Origin: Brevundimonas variabilis
GTDB taxonomy: Bacteria; Pseudomonadota; Alphaproteobacteria; Caulobacterales; Caulobacteraceae
DNA length: 64,000 bases
Reading direction: 5' to 3'
Assembly: GCF_014199945.1 (NCBI RefSeq)
Contig: NZ_JACHOR010000002.1
Location: 310,001-374,000, forward strand
This document shows, one piece after another, positions 11,175 to 20,280 of this stretch. Position numbers and translations under genes: made by a program. The notes under the pieces are model-generated. The model saw only the letters and a program-made list of their open reading frames with translations, searched no databases and was not told the DNA's origin. Position 1 is the stretch's first letter; every line of letters begins with the position of its first letter.

Positions 11175-14100
11175 ATGTTTAAAGCCCTCATTGAGGCGTC
11201 CGTTCGCTTCCGCTGGTTTGTTGTCCTGGCCGTGGCGATCGTCGCCGCTTTTGGCCTGTTCGAACTGACCAAGCTGCCGATCGACGCCGTTCCTGACATC
11301 ACGAACCGACAGGTTCAGATCACCACCGTCGCGCCGGCCCTGGCGCCCGAACAGATCGAAAGGCAGGTCACATACCCGCTGGAAACGGCCATGGCCGGCA
11401 TTCCGGGACTGCAGAGCACCCGCTCTCTGTCCCGCAACGGTTTCAGCCAGATCACTGTCATCTTCACGGACCAGACGGACATCTATTTCGCCCGGCAGCA
11501 GGTCTCGGAACGGCTGGCGCAAGCGTCCGAAAACTTGCCGGAAGACGTCGAGCCCAGCCTGTCCGCGATTACGACGGGCCTGGGCGAGGTGCTGATGTGG
11601 ACGGTCGACTATCTGCCCTTCACCGCCGACACCACAGTCGCGACGGGCCAACCCGGCTTCCAGGTGGACGGGTCCTATCTGACCCCCGAGGGCGAAAGAC
11701 TGACCACCCCCGAGCAGCGCGCCACCTATCTGCGCACGGTGCAGGACTGGATCATCGCCCCGCAGATGCGCACGGCCCCCGGCCTGGCCGGCGTTGATGT
11801 CAACGGCGGCTATGTGAAGGAATACGCCGTCCGTCCTGACGCCGCCGCCCTGACGCGATATGGCTTGGGCATGGACGATCTGGTCCAGGCGCTCGACCGC
11901 GCCAACACCCAGGCCGGCGCCGGCTATGTTCAGCGCGCGGGCGAAGCCTTGGTCGTCCGGACGGATGCCTTGGCGACCACGATCGAGGACTTGGCCCAAG
12001 CCCCGGTCGTCAATCGCGGCGGTCTGGTCGTTCGCGTTGCTGATGTCGCAGTGGTCGAGATCGGTCAGGCCCCGCGTCTGGGCGGTGCCAGCCGCGACGG
12101 GCATGAGGCCGTCCTCGGCACGGCCCTGATGCTGGCGGGCGAGAACAGCCGTACTGTGGCCCAGGCTGCGGCCGAGCGACTGGAAGAGGTGGCCGCCTCC
12201 CTGCCTCCGAGCGTGGTCGCAACACCTGTTCTGAACCGAAGCGAGCTGGTCAATTCCACCATCGGCACGGTGGCGCGAAACCTGACCGAGGGCGCTCTGC
12301 TTGTCATTGTCGTGCTGTTCCTGCTGCTCGGCAATTTACGCGCGGCGAGCGTCACCGCCCTGATGATCCCCTTGTCGTTTCTGTTCGCCGTCATTGGCAT
12401 GAACCGGTTCGGCATCAGCGGTAACCTGATGAGCCTGGGCGCGCTCGACTTCGGCCTGATGGTCGATGGCGCGGTCGTCGTGATCGAGAACACCCTGCTG
12501 ATGCTCACCCAGAGGCGGGGTGAGCTTGGACGCAGGCTGACGCGCCATGAACGTCTGGGCGTGGCGATGCAGGCCGCCAGGCAGATGGTGAAACCGGCTG
12601 CCTTCGGCCAGTTGATCATCCTGCTGGTCTTCACGCCCCTGCTGATGCTGGAAGGCGTTGAGGGCAAGACGTTCGTGCCCATGGGCGCGACCGTCATGCT
12701 GGCCCTGGTCGGCGCCTTCATCTTCTCCTTCACCTTCGTGCCCGCTATGACGGCGTTGCTCGTGCGTGATCCCAAGACCGTGCACCTTGGGCCGGACGGA
12801 AAGGCCGTCGAGCACGAGACCCGCATCCTGCGGTTCGCGCGTCGCGGCATCGAGCCCGCCATCGCCTCAGCGGTCAGGCGCCCGACGACCGTGCTGATCG
12901 CTGCCGTCGTGACACTCGGCATCGGGGTGGTGTCCTTCATGTCGCTGGGGCGGGAGTTCATTCCGACCCTGGATGAGGGCGACATCGCCATGCAGGCGCT
13001 GCGCGTGCCCTCGGCCTCGCTGGAGCAGTCCCTGGCGATGCAGATGGCCCTGGAGCGCGCCATCAAGGCCCAGCCCGAGGTCGAGACCGTCTTCTCACGG
13101 ACGGGTACTGCCGAGGCGGCGGTGGACCCGATGCCACCGAACATCTCGGACGCCGTGATCATTCTGAAGGATCGCGATGAGTGGCCAAACCCGGACCTCT
13201 CGAAAGAAGACCTCATCGTCCGGATTGAGGAAGTCGCCAGCCAGCAGATCGGCAATAATTTTGAGTTCAGCCAGCCGATCGAGCTGCGCTTCAACGAGTT
13301 GATCTCGGGGGTGCGGACCGACCTGGCGGTGATGGTGTACGGCGATGATTTCGCGACCCTGGAGGCGACGGCCGAACTGGTGGCGGCCCGGCTTCGTGCG
13401 ACGCCGGGATCGGCCGACGTCCGGGTGGAGCAGGCCTCCGGCCTGCCCACGCTGACCATCAGCGTCGATCGCTTCGCAGCGGCGAATTACGGCCTGTCCG
13501 CCGCCGACGTCAGCGAAGCGGTCTCGGCCGCCGTCGGGGGTGCCGAGGCCGGTCGCATCTTCGAGGGCGACCGCCGGTTCGACGTCGTCGTGCGTCTGCC
13601 CGACGACGCGAGAAACGATCCCGCCACGTTGGCGGCGCTCCCGATCGTCTCGGCGTCCGGCGTCGTGGTGCCGCTGTCTTCGGTGGCCCGGATCGAAACA
13701 GCCGAAGGGCCGAACCAGATCAGTCGCGAGAACGGCAGTCGGCGGATGGTGGTTCAGGCCAATGTACGCGGTCGCGATCTGGGCGGCTTCGTCACCGAGG
13801 CCCAGGCGGAGGTGGCACAGATCGCCCTGCCGGTCGGCTACCGCCTAGACTGGGGCGGCCAGTTCGAGAACCTCCAACGGGCTGAGCAGCGCCTGGGCCT
13901 GGTGATCCCGGTCGTCTTCGTGCTGATCGGCATCCTGCTGTTCATGGCGTTGGGCTCGTTCGCGGAGGCGGGATTGGTGTTCGCCTGCGTCCCCCTGGCT
14001 CTTGTGGGGGGAGCATTGGCGCTCTTGCTTCGCGGCATGCCGTTCTCGGTGTCGGCGGCGGTCGGCTTCATCGCCGTCTCCGGCGTCGCGACCTTGAACG

Positions 14101-14396
14101 GATTGGTGCTCATGCAAGCCATTCGTGAACGGCTACAGGAGGGACTGGCGCCCGATGTCGCCGCGCTTGAGGGTGCCTATAGCCGGTTGCGGGCGGTGCT
14201 GACGACGGCGCTGGTGGCCATCGTCGGCTTCATCCCCATGGCGCTCGCGCACGGGGCCGGGGCTGAGGTCCAGAAGCCACTCGCCACAGTGGTCATCGGC
14301 GGACTGATCACCGCAACCATCCTCACGCTCCTGGTGCTGCCGACTTTCGCCGCGAAGGCCGTCAAGCACCGGGCGGCGGAGGGCATGGACGACTAA
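11175..14396 (+). CDS. czcA: RND heavy-metal efflux pump, CzcA family
   Basis: Complete CzcA-type pump of 1073 residues. It shows the expected N-terminal helix (FRWFVVLAVAIVAAF), the start of the porter domain (LPIDAVPDITNRQVQI), the TM4 signature [19 protein letters not shown] with its essential acidic residues, and a second RND half ending in a twelfth helix. A periplasmic insert around residues 140-180 is typical of Czc/Ncc pumps. It is the last gene of czcCBA and is followed by a strong terminator. It is paralogous to the truncated pump at the window start, sharing long runs of identical motifs. Co/Zn/Cd specificity is inferred. Confidence 0.96.
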   Translation: MFKALIEASVRFRWFVVLAVAIVAAFGLFELTKLPIDAVPDITNRQVQITTVAPALAPEQIERQVTYPLETAMAGIPGLQSTRSLSRNGFSQITVIFTDQTDIYFARQQVSERLAQASENLPEDVEPSLSAITTGLGEVLMWTVDYLPFTADTTVATGQPGFQVDGSYLTPEGERLTTPEQRATYLRTVQDWIIAPQMRTAPGLAGVDVNGGYVKEYAVRPDAAALTRYGLGMDDLVQALDRANTQAGAGYVQRAGEALVVRTDALATTIEDLAQAPVVNRGGLVVRVADVAVVEIGQAPRLGGASRDGHEAVLGTALMLAGENSRTVAQAAAERLEEVAASLPPSVVATPVLNRSELVNSTIGTVARNLTEGALLVIVVLFLLLGNLRAASVTALMIPLSFLFAVIGMNRFGISGNLMSLGALDFGLMVDGAVVVIENTLLMLTQRRGELGRRLTRHERLGVAMQAARQMVKPAAFGQLIILLVFTPLLMLEGVEGKTFVPMGATVMLALVGAFIFSFTFVPAMTALLVRDPKTVHLGPDGKAVEHETRILRFARRGIEPAIASAVRRPTTVLIAAVVTLGIGVVSFMSLGREFIPTLDEGDIAMQALRVPSASLEQSLAMQMALERAIKAQPEVETVFSRTGTAEAAVDPMPPNISDAVIILKDRDEWPNPDLSKEDLIVRIEEVASQQIGNNFEFSQPIELRFNELISGVRTDLAVMVYGDDFATLEATAELVAARLRATPGSADVRVEQASGLPTLTISVDRFAAANYGLSAADVSEAVSAAVGGAEAGRIFEGDRRFDVVVRLPDDARNDPATLAALPIVSASGVVVPLSSVARIETAEGPNQISRENGSRRMVVQANVRGRDLGGFVTEAQAEVAQIALPVGYRLDWGGQFENLQRAEQRLGLVIPVVFVLIGILLFMALGSFAEAGLVFACVPLALVGGALALLLRGMPFSVSAAVGFIAVSGVATLNGLVLMQAIRERLQEGLAPDVAALEGAYSRLRAVLTTALVAIVGFIPMALAHGAGAEVQKPLATVVIGGLITATILTLLVLPTFAAKAVKHRAAEGMDD

Positions 14397-14409
14397 CCGC
14401 AACAGAAAG

Positions 14410-14442
14410 CCCCGGAGCGGCAGAGATGCCGTTCCGGGGTTT
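14410..14442 (+). terminator. Intrinsic terminator after czcCBA
   Basis: CCCCGGA (14410-14416) pairs with TCCGGGG (14433-14439), then a G-U pair, then CGGCA with TGCCG, closing a GAGA tetraloop: a 13-bp stem followed by TTT. It separates czcCBA from the DUF190/CDF operon. Confidence 0.8.
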
Positions 14443-14486
14443 CCCAGAGACGCAGCCAGCATTGCAAGCGCCGTCAGGAGCAGACG

Positions 14487-14837
14487 ATGACCACGCCAAC
14501 CGACATCAAGCGACTCCGAATTTACGCCGACGACAGCGCCTACGAAGGGGATCACAAGGTCCATGAGGTGATCGCGACGCGCGCCCGCGCCATGGGCGTC
14601 GTCGGCGGAACTGTCATCGAGGCGATCGTCGGCTTCGGTCACACGCCTCAACGCCGACGCCGACCCGTTCTTGACGACGTTCAGTCCGTCGTCATCGAGG
14701 TTATCGACGAGGAAAAGAAGCTTCGCGCATTCGCGGAGAGCCTGTCGGACCTCGAGCATCTGGGTCCGATTACCCTTGAGACGGTCGAGGTGCTGCGTTG
14801 GCCGGCAGACGCACAACGCCCGGGCGGAGCGATCTGA
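14487..14837 (+). CDS. DUF190 (PII-like) protein
   Basis: Small cytoplasmic protein of 116 residues of the DUF190 family, which has a PII-like ferredoxin fold. The pattern RLRIYADDSAY...HKVHEVIATRARAMGVVGGTVI is the family core, with a second strand-helix unit (VQSVVIEVIDEEKKL) after it. Family members are often encoded beside ion channels or transporters, and nucleotide sensing has been proposed. A GGAGC Shine-Dalgarno precedes it. Its stop overlaps the next start by one base (TGATG), so it is translationally coupled to the CDF exporter, suggesting regulation of cation transport. Confidence 0.88.
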   Translation: MTTPTDIKRLRIYADDSAYEGDHKVHEVIATRARAMGVVGGTVIEAIVGFGHTPQRRRRPVLDDVQSVVIEVIDEEKKLRAFAESLSDLEHLGPITLETVEVLRWPADAQRPGGAI

Positions 14838-15835
14838 TGGGTCAGGGACACGACCACGGAACAGACTCCATGAACGACGGACGGCTCGCCGCGGCCGTCG
14901 CCGTCAATGTGCTTCTGACGCTCGCCCAGATCGTCGGTGGCGTCGTCTCGGGTTCGCTGTCGCTCATTGCCGACGCATTGCACAATCTCAACGATGCGGC
15001 GTCCCTGGCCCTGGCCCTGTTCGCCCGCAAGATCGGGCGACGGCCCGCCGACAAACTGATGACCTTCGGCTACGGCAGGGCCGAGGTCGTCGCCGCCCTG
15101 ATCAATCTGACCACCCTGATCATCGTTGGCCTGTATCTGATCTATGAAGCGGTGAATCGCTTCCTCGATCCTCAGCCGATCGACGGCTGGATCGTGATCT
15201 GGGTCGCCGGCATCGCGCTGGTCATCGACATCGTCACCGCCGTGCTGGTCTATGCCCAGTCAAAGAACAGCCTCAACATCAAGGCCGCCTTCCTCCACAA
15301 TGTCTCGGACGCCATGGCCTCGGTGGGCGTGATCGCGGCGGGTCTGTTGATCATCTTCTACGACCTCTACGTCGCCGACCTGATCATCACCCTGGTGATC
15401 TCGGCCTATGTGCTGTGGCAGGGGTTCTCGCTGCTGCCGAAAACCATCCGCCTCCTGATGGGAGCCATGCCTGATGACCTGGAGTTCGACCGGATCGTCG
15501 CCGCCGTTCAGGCGGTGCCGGGCGTCCACAGCCTGCATCACCTCCACGTCTGGAGCCTGGATGAACATAATCGCTCACTGGAAGCGCACATCGTCCCCGA
15601 GGGGGATTCCCTCGACTCCTTCCAGGCCGTGAAGACGGCAGTGCGCGCAGTGCTGAAGACCGACTTCTCGATCGATCACGCCACGCTGGAGCCTTGCCTG
15701 AAAATCGGCGTCGGTAGCGATCCGGGTGCGATCACCGCCCATTCGGGCCAGGGCGGCGACACCCGGCACGGCCACGCGCACGAACACGGTTCCGGCCATG
15801 GACAGGATCATCACCACACAGAGGGACATTCCTGA
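14837..15835 (+). CDS. Cation diffusion facilitator (Zn/Cd exporter), first of two
   Basis: CDF exporter of 332 residues. Six helices carry the HxxxD-type transport site pairs (LIADALHNLNDAASL in TM2 and AFLHNVSDAMASVG in TM5), followed by a cytoplasmic domain of about 90 residues (VPGVHSLHHLHVWSL) and a His-rich tail (about 300-332, HGHAHEHGSGH). The start at 14837 overlaps the DUF190 stop; an earlier in-frame start at 14798 lies inside that gene. It overlaps the next CDF gene by one base. CDF proteins exchange cytosolic Zn/Cd/Co for protons; the tandem copy suggests divided substrates or a heterodimer. Confidence 0.92.
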   Translation: MGQGHDHGTDSMNDGRLAAAVAVNVLLTLAQIVGGVVSGSLSLIADALHNLNDAASLALALFARKIGRRPADKLMTFGYGRAEVVAALINLTTLIIVGLYLIYEAVNRFLDPQPIDGWIVIWVAGIALVIDIVTAVLVYAQSKNSLNIKAAFLHNVSDAMASVGVIAAGLLIIFYDLYVADLIITLVISAYVLWQGFSLLPKTIRLLMGAMPDDLEFDRIVAAVQAVPGVHSLHHLHVWSLDEHNRSLEAHIVPEGDSLDSFQAVKTAVRAVLKTDFSIDHATLEPCLKIGVGSDPGAITAHSGQGGDTRHGHAHEHGSGHGQDHHHTEGHS

Positions 15836-16743
15836 TGAGCAAGGATCATGCTCACGGCGCGGGCGCCAGCAGCCGTCGGATGGTCTGGGCGCTCGCCCTG
15901 ACCTCGACCTTCCTGGTCGCGGAGGTCGTCGGTGCCATTGTCTTCCAGAGCCTGGCGCTGTTGTCGGACGCGGCACACATGTTGACGGACGTGGTGGCAC
16001 TGGCCATCGCCCTGGCGGCGATCAAGATCGGCCAACGCCCCGCCGATGATCTGCGCACCTTTGGCTATCGTCGCTTCGAGATCCTGGCGGCCACCTTCAA
16101 CGCCGTGCTGCTGTTCCTGGTGGCCGGCTACATCCTCTATGAAGGCGTCCTGCGGCTGTTCGACCCCGAACCCGTGGGTTCGACCGGAATGCTGATCGTG
16201 GCCTCGCTGGGCCTGGTCGTGAACCTCGTGTCGATGCGGTTGCTGGCGTCCGGAGCGGACGCGAGCCTGAATGTCAAAGGGGCCTATCTGGAGGTCTGGG
16301 CCGACATGCTCGGTTCCGTCGGCGTGATCGGAGGCGCGCTGCTGATCATGCTGACCGGTTGGACATGGATCGACCCGGTGGTCGCCATCGGCATCGGTTT
16401 GTGGGTTCTGCCCCGAACCTGGCTGCTGCTGAAGAACACAACCCACATCCTGCTTGAGGGTGTGCCGATGGGATTGTCCCTCCAGGCCGTGCGGGCGACG
16501 ATCGCGTCGGTTCCCGGGGTGGCGGAGGTGCACGACCTTCATCTGTGGGGCGTCAGCAGCGACGATGTGAACGCGTCCGTCCATATCGTGATTGTCGAGG
16601 GTCAGACGTCCGAGACGGTCAGGCTGGCCGTCCTGGCGGCGTTGGCGACCGACCATGCCATCCAGCACGCGACCGTCCAGCTGGAACCCGGCGCGCCCGA
16701 CGGTCGGACCAATGCGGGCCATGGTCCAGGTATCCATGCCTAG
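15835..16743 (+). CDS. Cation diffusion facilitator, CzcD/ZitB-like, second of two
   Basis: CDF exporter of 302 residues related to CzcD/ZitB. An N-terminal HAHGAG segment precedes six helices; site motifs are LLSDAAHMLTDVVAL in TM2 and AYLEVWADMLGSVG in TM5, the second with Glu/Trp where the neighbouring paralogue has HNVSD, followed by VPGVAEVHDLHLWGV in the cytoplasmic domain. It overlaps the preceding CDF gene by one base (TGATG), so DUF190-CDF-CDF form one coupled operon. The differing TM5 site suggests the two exporters prefer different metals; this is inferred from sequence only. Confidence 0.92.
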   Translation: MSKDHAHGAGASSRRMVWALALTSTFLVAEVVGAIVFQSLALLSDAAHMLTDVVALAIALAAIKIGQRPADDLRTFGYRRFEILAATFNAVLLFLVAGYILYEGVLRLFDPEPVGSTGMLIVASLGLVVNLVSMRLLASGADASLNVKGAYLEVWADMLGSVGVIGGALLIMLTGWTWIDPVVAIGIGLWVLPRTWLLLKNTTHILLEGVPMGLSLQAVRATIASVPGVAEVHDLHLWGVSSDDVNASVHIVIVEGQTSETVRLAVLAALATDHAIQHATVQLEPGAPDGRTNAGHGPGIHA

Positions 16744-16822
16744 CCGCGGCGACATCGCCGTCCATTCAAGACCCCGACCGCTCGATCGGACGCCGATCGG
16801 CGTCGACAGACCTCAGGACGAC

Positions 16823-18160
16823 ATGACCCTATTCGATCCTCGCATACGCCCGACCCGGTTCGCGCCTGTCATGCTGATGACGGCGGCGGCCGCGATGTCG
16901 GCCGCGTTCGTGACCGGCCGCGTTCCTGCGACGCCGACGGCGGATGACCCGCCGACGCTGACGTCGGCTCAGGTGGCCGTCCTCGAGACGCGGGCCTTCG
17001 CCGCCGCTGCGGCACCCATGGGCTTGACGGCACCCACGGCGGTGCCGGTCGAACTCCGACGCGGCGAGACCTTCGAACAGGCCGTTCAGCGGACCGGGGT
17101 GGGAGCCGCCGAAGCTCGAACCCTGGCCGCGACCGTCGGTCGCGCCTTTCGACTGAGCGACCTTCGCCCAGGCGAGCGGTTCGAAGCCGCGATCTCGGCG
17201 CATCGGGTCCCGCGTGGAGACGCCCACGTCATCGGCCTCACCCTTCGGACGGGGCCGACGACCCAGTTGACCGTGACCCGGGACTTCGCCGGTGCCCTGC
17301 GTCTGCGCGCGCTCGAGGAGACGCTGGTGCGAGAGACACGGGTGGCCACCGGCGAAATCGAGGCGTCGCTGCCCACCTCGTTGAGCGTCGCCGGGGTCGA
17401 CAAGCCGATCGTGCGGGCGATGTCAGCCCTGACGCAGGCCTCCTTCGGAGCCGATCGCGACCCCGAGACGGGCGACGATTTCGTGGTGGCGTTCGACCGC
17501 ACAGTGACCGAGGCCGGGCGAACGATCGAAACGGGCGACCTGCTTTATGCCTCCGTGAAAGGCCGGGTCGTCTACGGATTCAAACCCGCGTCCGCGCGTG
17601 CGATCGAATACTTCGACGCCGCGGGCCGGCCTTTGGGCACCGGGGGGTTCGAGAGCCCTCTCGTCCGTGCCCGCACCACGTCGCCGTTCGGCCCTCGACG
17701 CCATCCGATCTCCGGGCAGGCGAAGATGCACCAGGGGACGGACTTCGCAGCGGGGATGGGCACGCCCGTCAAGGCACCCGCCGACGGCGTCGTCGTCGAG
17801 GCCCGGACATGGGGCGGATACGGCAACTGGGTGCGAATCCGCCACGCGGACGGCCTTGAGTCGGGCTACGCCCATCTCTCGCGGTTCGCGTCCGGGCTGC
17901 GCGCCGGCCAACGCGTACGCCAGGGCCAGGTCGTCGCCTATGTCGGCTCGACGGGGGCATCGACCGGACCCCATCTTCACTACGAGATCTGGAACCGGGG
18001 CCGCCGCGTCGATCCGTCCGAAGCGCGCGTCGTGCCCCCGCCCGGCCTGAAGGAAATCGATCTGTCGGCCTTTCGCGCCGAGAAGGCGCGGATCGACCGG
18101 ATCGTCGCGGCGGGCGGCAGTCGAAGCCTGCTGCAAGACGCCCGCAGGGGTCGCATATGA
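16823..18160 (+). CDS. M23-family zinc metallopeptidase (cell wall)
   Basis: Predicted murein endopeptidase of 445 residues. After an N-terminal membrane or signal segment (about 12-30) comes a long region resembling OapA/LysM-type parts of M23 proteins, then the catalytic domain (about 295-410). Its zinc ligands are visible as HQGTD (H-x3-D) and HLHYE (H-x-H), with TSPFGPRRHPISG before them, the canonical M23 layout. The start at 16823 follows CAGGACGAC; the frame is open upstream into the CDF gene, but an M23 protein would not need that N terminus. It begins a cell-envelope block within the metal island; a metal link is not evident. Confidence 0.88.
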   Translation: MTLFDPRIRPTRFAPVMLMTAAAAMSAAFVTGRVPATPTADDPPTLTSAQVAVLETRAFAAAAAPMGLTAPTAVPVELRRGETFEQAVQRTGVGAAEARTLAATVGRAFRLSDLRPGERFEAAISAHRVPRGDAHVIGLTLRTGPTTQLTVTRDFAGALRLRALEETLVRETRVATGEIEASLPTSLSVAGVDKPIVRAMSALTQASFGADRDPETGDDFVVAFDRTVTEAGRTIETGDLLYASVKGRVVYGFKPASARAIEYFDAAGRPLGTGGFESPLVRARTTSPFGPRRHPISGQAKMHQGTDFAAGMGTPVKAPADGVVVEARTWGGYGNWVRIRHADGLESGYAHLSRFASGLRAGQRVRQGQVVAYVGSTGASTGPHLHYEIWNRGRRVDPSEARVVPPPGLKEIDLSAFRAEKARIDRIVAAGGSRSLLQDARRGRI

Positions 18161-18233
18161 GGGCGATCGCCGCCTCATGCCAGCCCGCCGCGGGATCGCG
18201 CGACCCTGATCTCAACCCCGATAGGAGACCTCG

Positions 18234-18872
18234 ATGACCGTCCAGACCCATGGTCCGTCCACCCTGAACCGTCGCCTGGCGCTCGGCCTGTCGGCCGCCG
18301 CCGTCCTGGTCTCGCTGTCGGCGTGTGGCGGGGCGCCAAAGGCAACCAGCGCGACGGGCGACATGGCGCTCGGCGCGGCCGAGGGCGCTGCGGTCACGGT
18401 GGTGGAATATGCGTCGGTGACCTGCGGCCACTGCGCCGAATGGCAGGAAACCGTGTGGCCGGCGTTCAAGGCCAAATATGTGGACACCGATCAAGTTCGC
18501 TACGTCCTGCGCGAGTTCCCGACCGCGCCCCAGGATATCGCGGTCGCGGGGTTCCTGATCGCGCGATGCGCGGGCGACGACAAGTATTTCGAGGTCGTCG
18601 ATCAGGTCATGCGCAGCCAGGCGGAGTGGGCGACGGGCACGCCGCCGCGCGACAGCCTCGTCAGGATCGCCGCAGACGCGGGTCTGAGCGATGCCCAGTT
18701 CCAAGCCTGTGTCAGCGATCCTCAGGCGATCTCGGCGATGGAACAGCGCATCCGTGAAGCCGTGGACGCCGGCGTCACCGGAACGCCCACCTTCATCATC
18801 AACGGCAAAAAGGTGGAGGACACGTCCCTGGCCGGACTGTCCGCCGTCATCGATCCCCAGTTGAGGGGCTGA
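18234..18872 (+). CDS. DsbA-like thioredoxin-fold lipoprotein (CGHC)
   Basis: Protein of 212 residues with a lipoprotein signal (AAVLVSLSACGG, lipobox LSAC), then a DsbA/thioredoxin_4 domain with redox motif CGHC in VEYASVTCGHCAEWQ and cis-proline loop VTGTPTFIINGKK. Such proteins make, break or isomerise periplasmic disulfides. AGGAGA lies 6 bases before the ATG. It is 4 bases from a second DsbA-like gene and probably co-transcribed with it. The two sequences are paralogous but differ in the active-site dipeptide (GH versus PH), which sets redox potential. The role in this island is likely folding of periplasmic metal proteins, by inference. Confidence 0.9.
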   Translation: MTVQTHGPSTLNRRLALGLSAAAVLVSLSACGGAPKATSATGDMALGAAEGAAVTVVEYASVTCGHCAEWQETVWPAFKAKYVDTDQVRYVLREFPTAPQDIAVAGFLIARCAGDDKYFEVVDQVMRSQAEWATGTPPRDSLVRIAADAGLSDAQFQACVSDPQAISAMEQRIREAVDAGVTGTPTFIINGKKVEDTSLAGLSAVIDPQLRG

Positions 18873-18876
18873 GTCC

Positions 18877-19539
18877 ATGATCGTTCGCCAGATCGGGGTC
18901 GTTTTCGCGCTGATGTCAATGCTCGGGACCACCGCCTCGGCCCAGTCCCCGATCGAAGCGCCTCGCGCTGCGCTGAGCGTCGTGACGGAAGCCGACCGCG
19001 TGCTTGGACGTGCCGATGCGCCGGTCACGGTGATCGAATACGCCTCGTTCGTCTGCCCCCATTGCGCGGCCTGGCACCAGATCGTGCTGCCGGCGTTCAC
19101 GACCCGGTTCATCGACACGGGTCAGGCCAGGCTGGTGTTCCGCGATCTGCCGACATCGCCCCAGACCCTTTCTCTGCCGGCCGCCGCCCTGGCGCGTTGC
19201 GCCGCGCCTGTGAACTCTTTCTTGGTGGCCAAGACCCTTATGGAAGGGCAGGCCGCCTTGCACGCGGAAGGCGATCCGAACACCTGGATGCAAGCGGCTG
19301 CGGGCAAGGCCGGGCGTCCGACATCGGACCTTCTGGCTTGCATGAACGACCGGGCGACGCAGGACGCGCTGAGCACCGGCGTCGAGGCAGCGATCGTCGG
19401 CGGCATCAGGGGCACGCCCATGTTCCTGGTGAATGGAAAGCTGATCGAGGACAGCGCGCTGGACACCTTGTCCACGGCGATCGACACGGCGCTCGTCTCG
19501 ACGACGACGAGCCGGACGCCTGCGGTTGGGGATGAATAG
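18877..19539 (+). CDS. DsbA-like periplasmic oxidoreductase (CPHC)
   Basis: Protein of 220 residues with a cleavable signal peptide (cleavage near ASA-QS) and a DsbA-like domain. The active site is CPHC in IEYASFVCPHCAAWH, identical to the classic DsbA dipeptide; the cis-proline loop is IRGTPMFLVNGKL. Two additional Cys pairs in the helical insert are at similar positions in the upstream paralogue. It starts 4 bases after that gene, indicating an operon. CPHC suggests a strongly oxidising enzyme; a reductant partner (DsbB or DsbD) is not seen in the window. Confidence 0.9.
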   Translation: MIVRQIGVVFALMSMLGTTASAQSPIEAPRAALSVVTEADRVLGRADAPVTVIEYASFVCPHCAAWHQIVLPAFTTRFIDTGQARLVFRDLPTSPQTLSLPAAALARCAAPVNSFLVAKTLMEGQAALHAEGDPNTWMQAAAGKAGRPTSDLLACMNDRATQDALSTGVEAAIVGGIRGTPMFLVNGKLIEDSALDTLSTAIDTALVSTTTSRTPAVGDE

Positions 19540-19640
19540 GGGATGAACGTCGGGGGTTCGTCCCGTTCAGGCCAGAGAGCGCCCTTTGCTCTTAGACCTG
19601 GGCATTTCGCCCGGAGAATTGAACCAAGGAGACCAGGATC

Positions 19641-20060
19641 ATGAGGATCTTGAAATCACTCGTCCTGAGCGGCCTGGCGATGACGATGTTGGCCGCGACG
19701 CCTGTCGCCGCCCAGAGCGCCCACTACGGTCGCGACCGTCACGACAACGGCAGCAACGTCGTGATCGGGGCAGCGGTCGGCGCTCTCGCCGGCGCGGCGA
19801 TCGCATCGAGTTCGAACCGCAACCACTCCTATGGCGGCCAACCCAGATATTATGGCAACCAGGGCGGATACTATTCCAACAATGGGTCCTACGGGAACGG
19901 CGGCTATTACGACCGCTCGAGAGGCTATGGCTACGGCAACAGCGGTGGCTATTACGATCGGGGTGATTACCGTCAGGACAGGCGGGCGCACCGGCGGGAC
20001 GAACGCCAGCATCGCCGCGAAGACCGTCGGCACGAGCGTCGCCATGATCGCCGATGGTAG
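19641..20060 (+). CDS. Secreted Gly/Tyr-rich protein with basic repeat tail
   Basis: Protein of 139 residues of no assignable enzyme family. It has a signal peptide (cleavage near VAAQS), a short glycine-zipper-like segment (IGAAVGALAGAAIA), a low-complexity Gly/Tyr/Asn region with recurring GGYY and YGN units (about 65-110), and a strongly basic tail of repeated HRRDERQ-like units (about 112-139). Similar composition is seen in RcnB-like and other envelope proteins of alphaproteobacteria; surface or cell-wall association is an inference. An AAGGAG-type site precedes the start and an intrinsic terminator follows. Confidence 0.7.
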   Translation: MRILKSLVLSGLAMTMLAATPVAAQSAHYGRDRHDNGSNVVIGAAVGALAGAAIASSSNRNHSYGGQPRYYGNQGGYYSNNGSYGNGGYYDRSRGYGYGNSGGYYDRGDYRQDRRAHRRDERQHRREDRRHERRHDRRW

Positions 20061-20074
20061 TGAGCACCGCGCAG

Positions 20075-20097
20075 GAGGGCGTGACGAGCCCTCTTTT
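20075..20097 (+). terminator. Intrinsic terminator
   Basis: GAGGGC (20075-20080) pairs with GCCCTC (20088-20093) across a 7-base loop, followed by TTTT (20094-20097). It terminates the Gly/Tyr-rich protein gene. Confidence 0.65.
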
Positions 20098-20280
20098 CGC
20101 TGTGACCGGGCGAAGGCGCTGTCTTGAAGGCTGATCGCTTGTCGAGAACCCGCTTTGCGGGTCTGCCGATGGCGTGAATCAGCCTCTGCGTCGGAGTTCT
20201 GGAACGTTACCGTGTCCGGAACTCGCTTGCGCCCATTGAGACCAGGCTGCCGGATTCATGATGCGGCGATCGACAACGGG

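Noticed and set aside
12065-13459. 464-codon minus-strand open frame opposite czcA
   Set aside because: Ser/Arg/Thr-rich shadow frame with no signal, family or start site.
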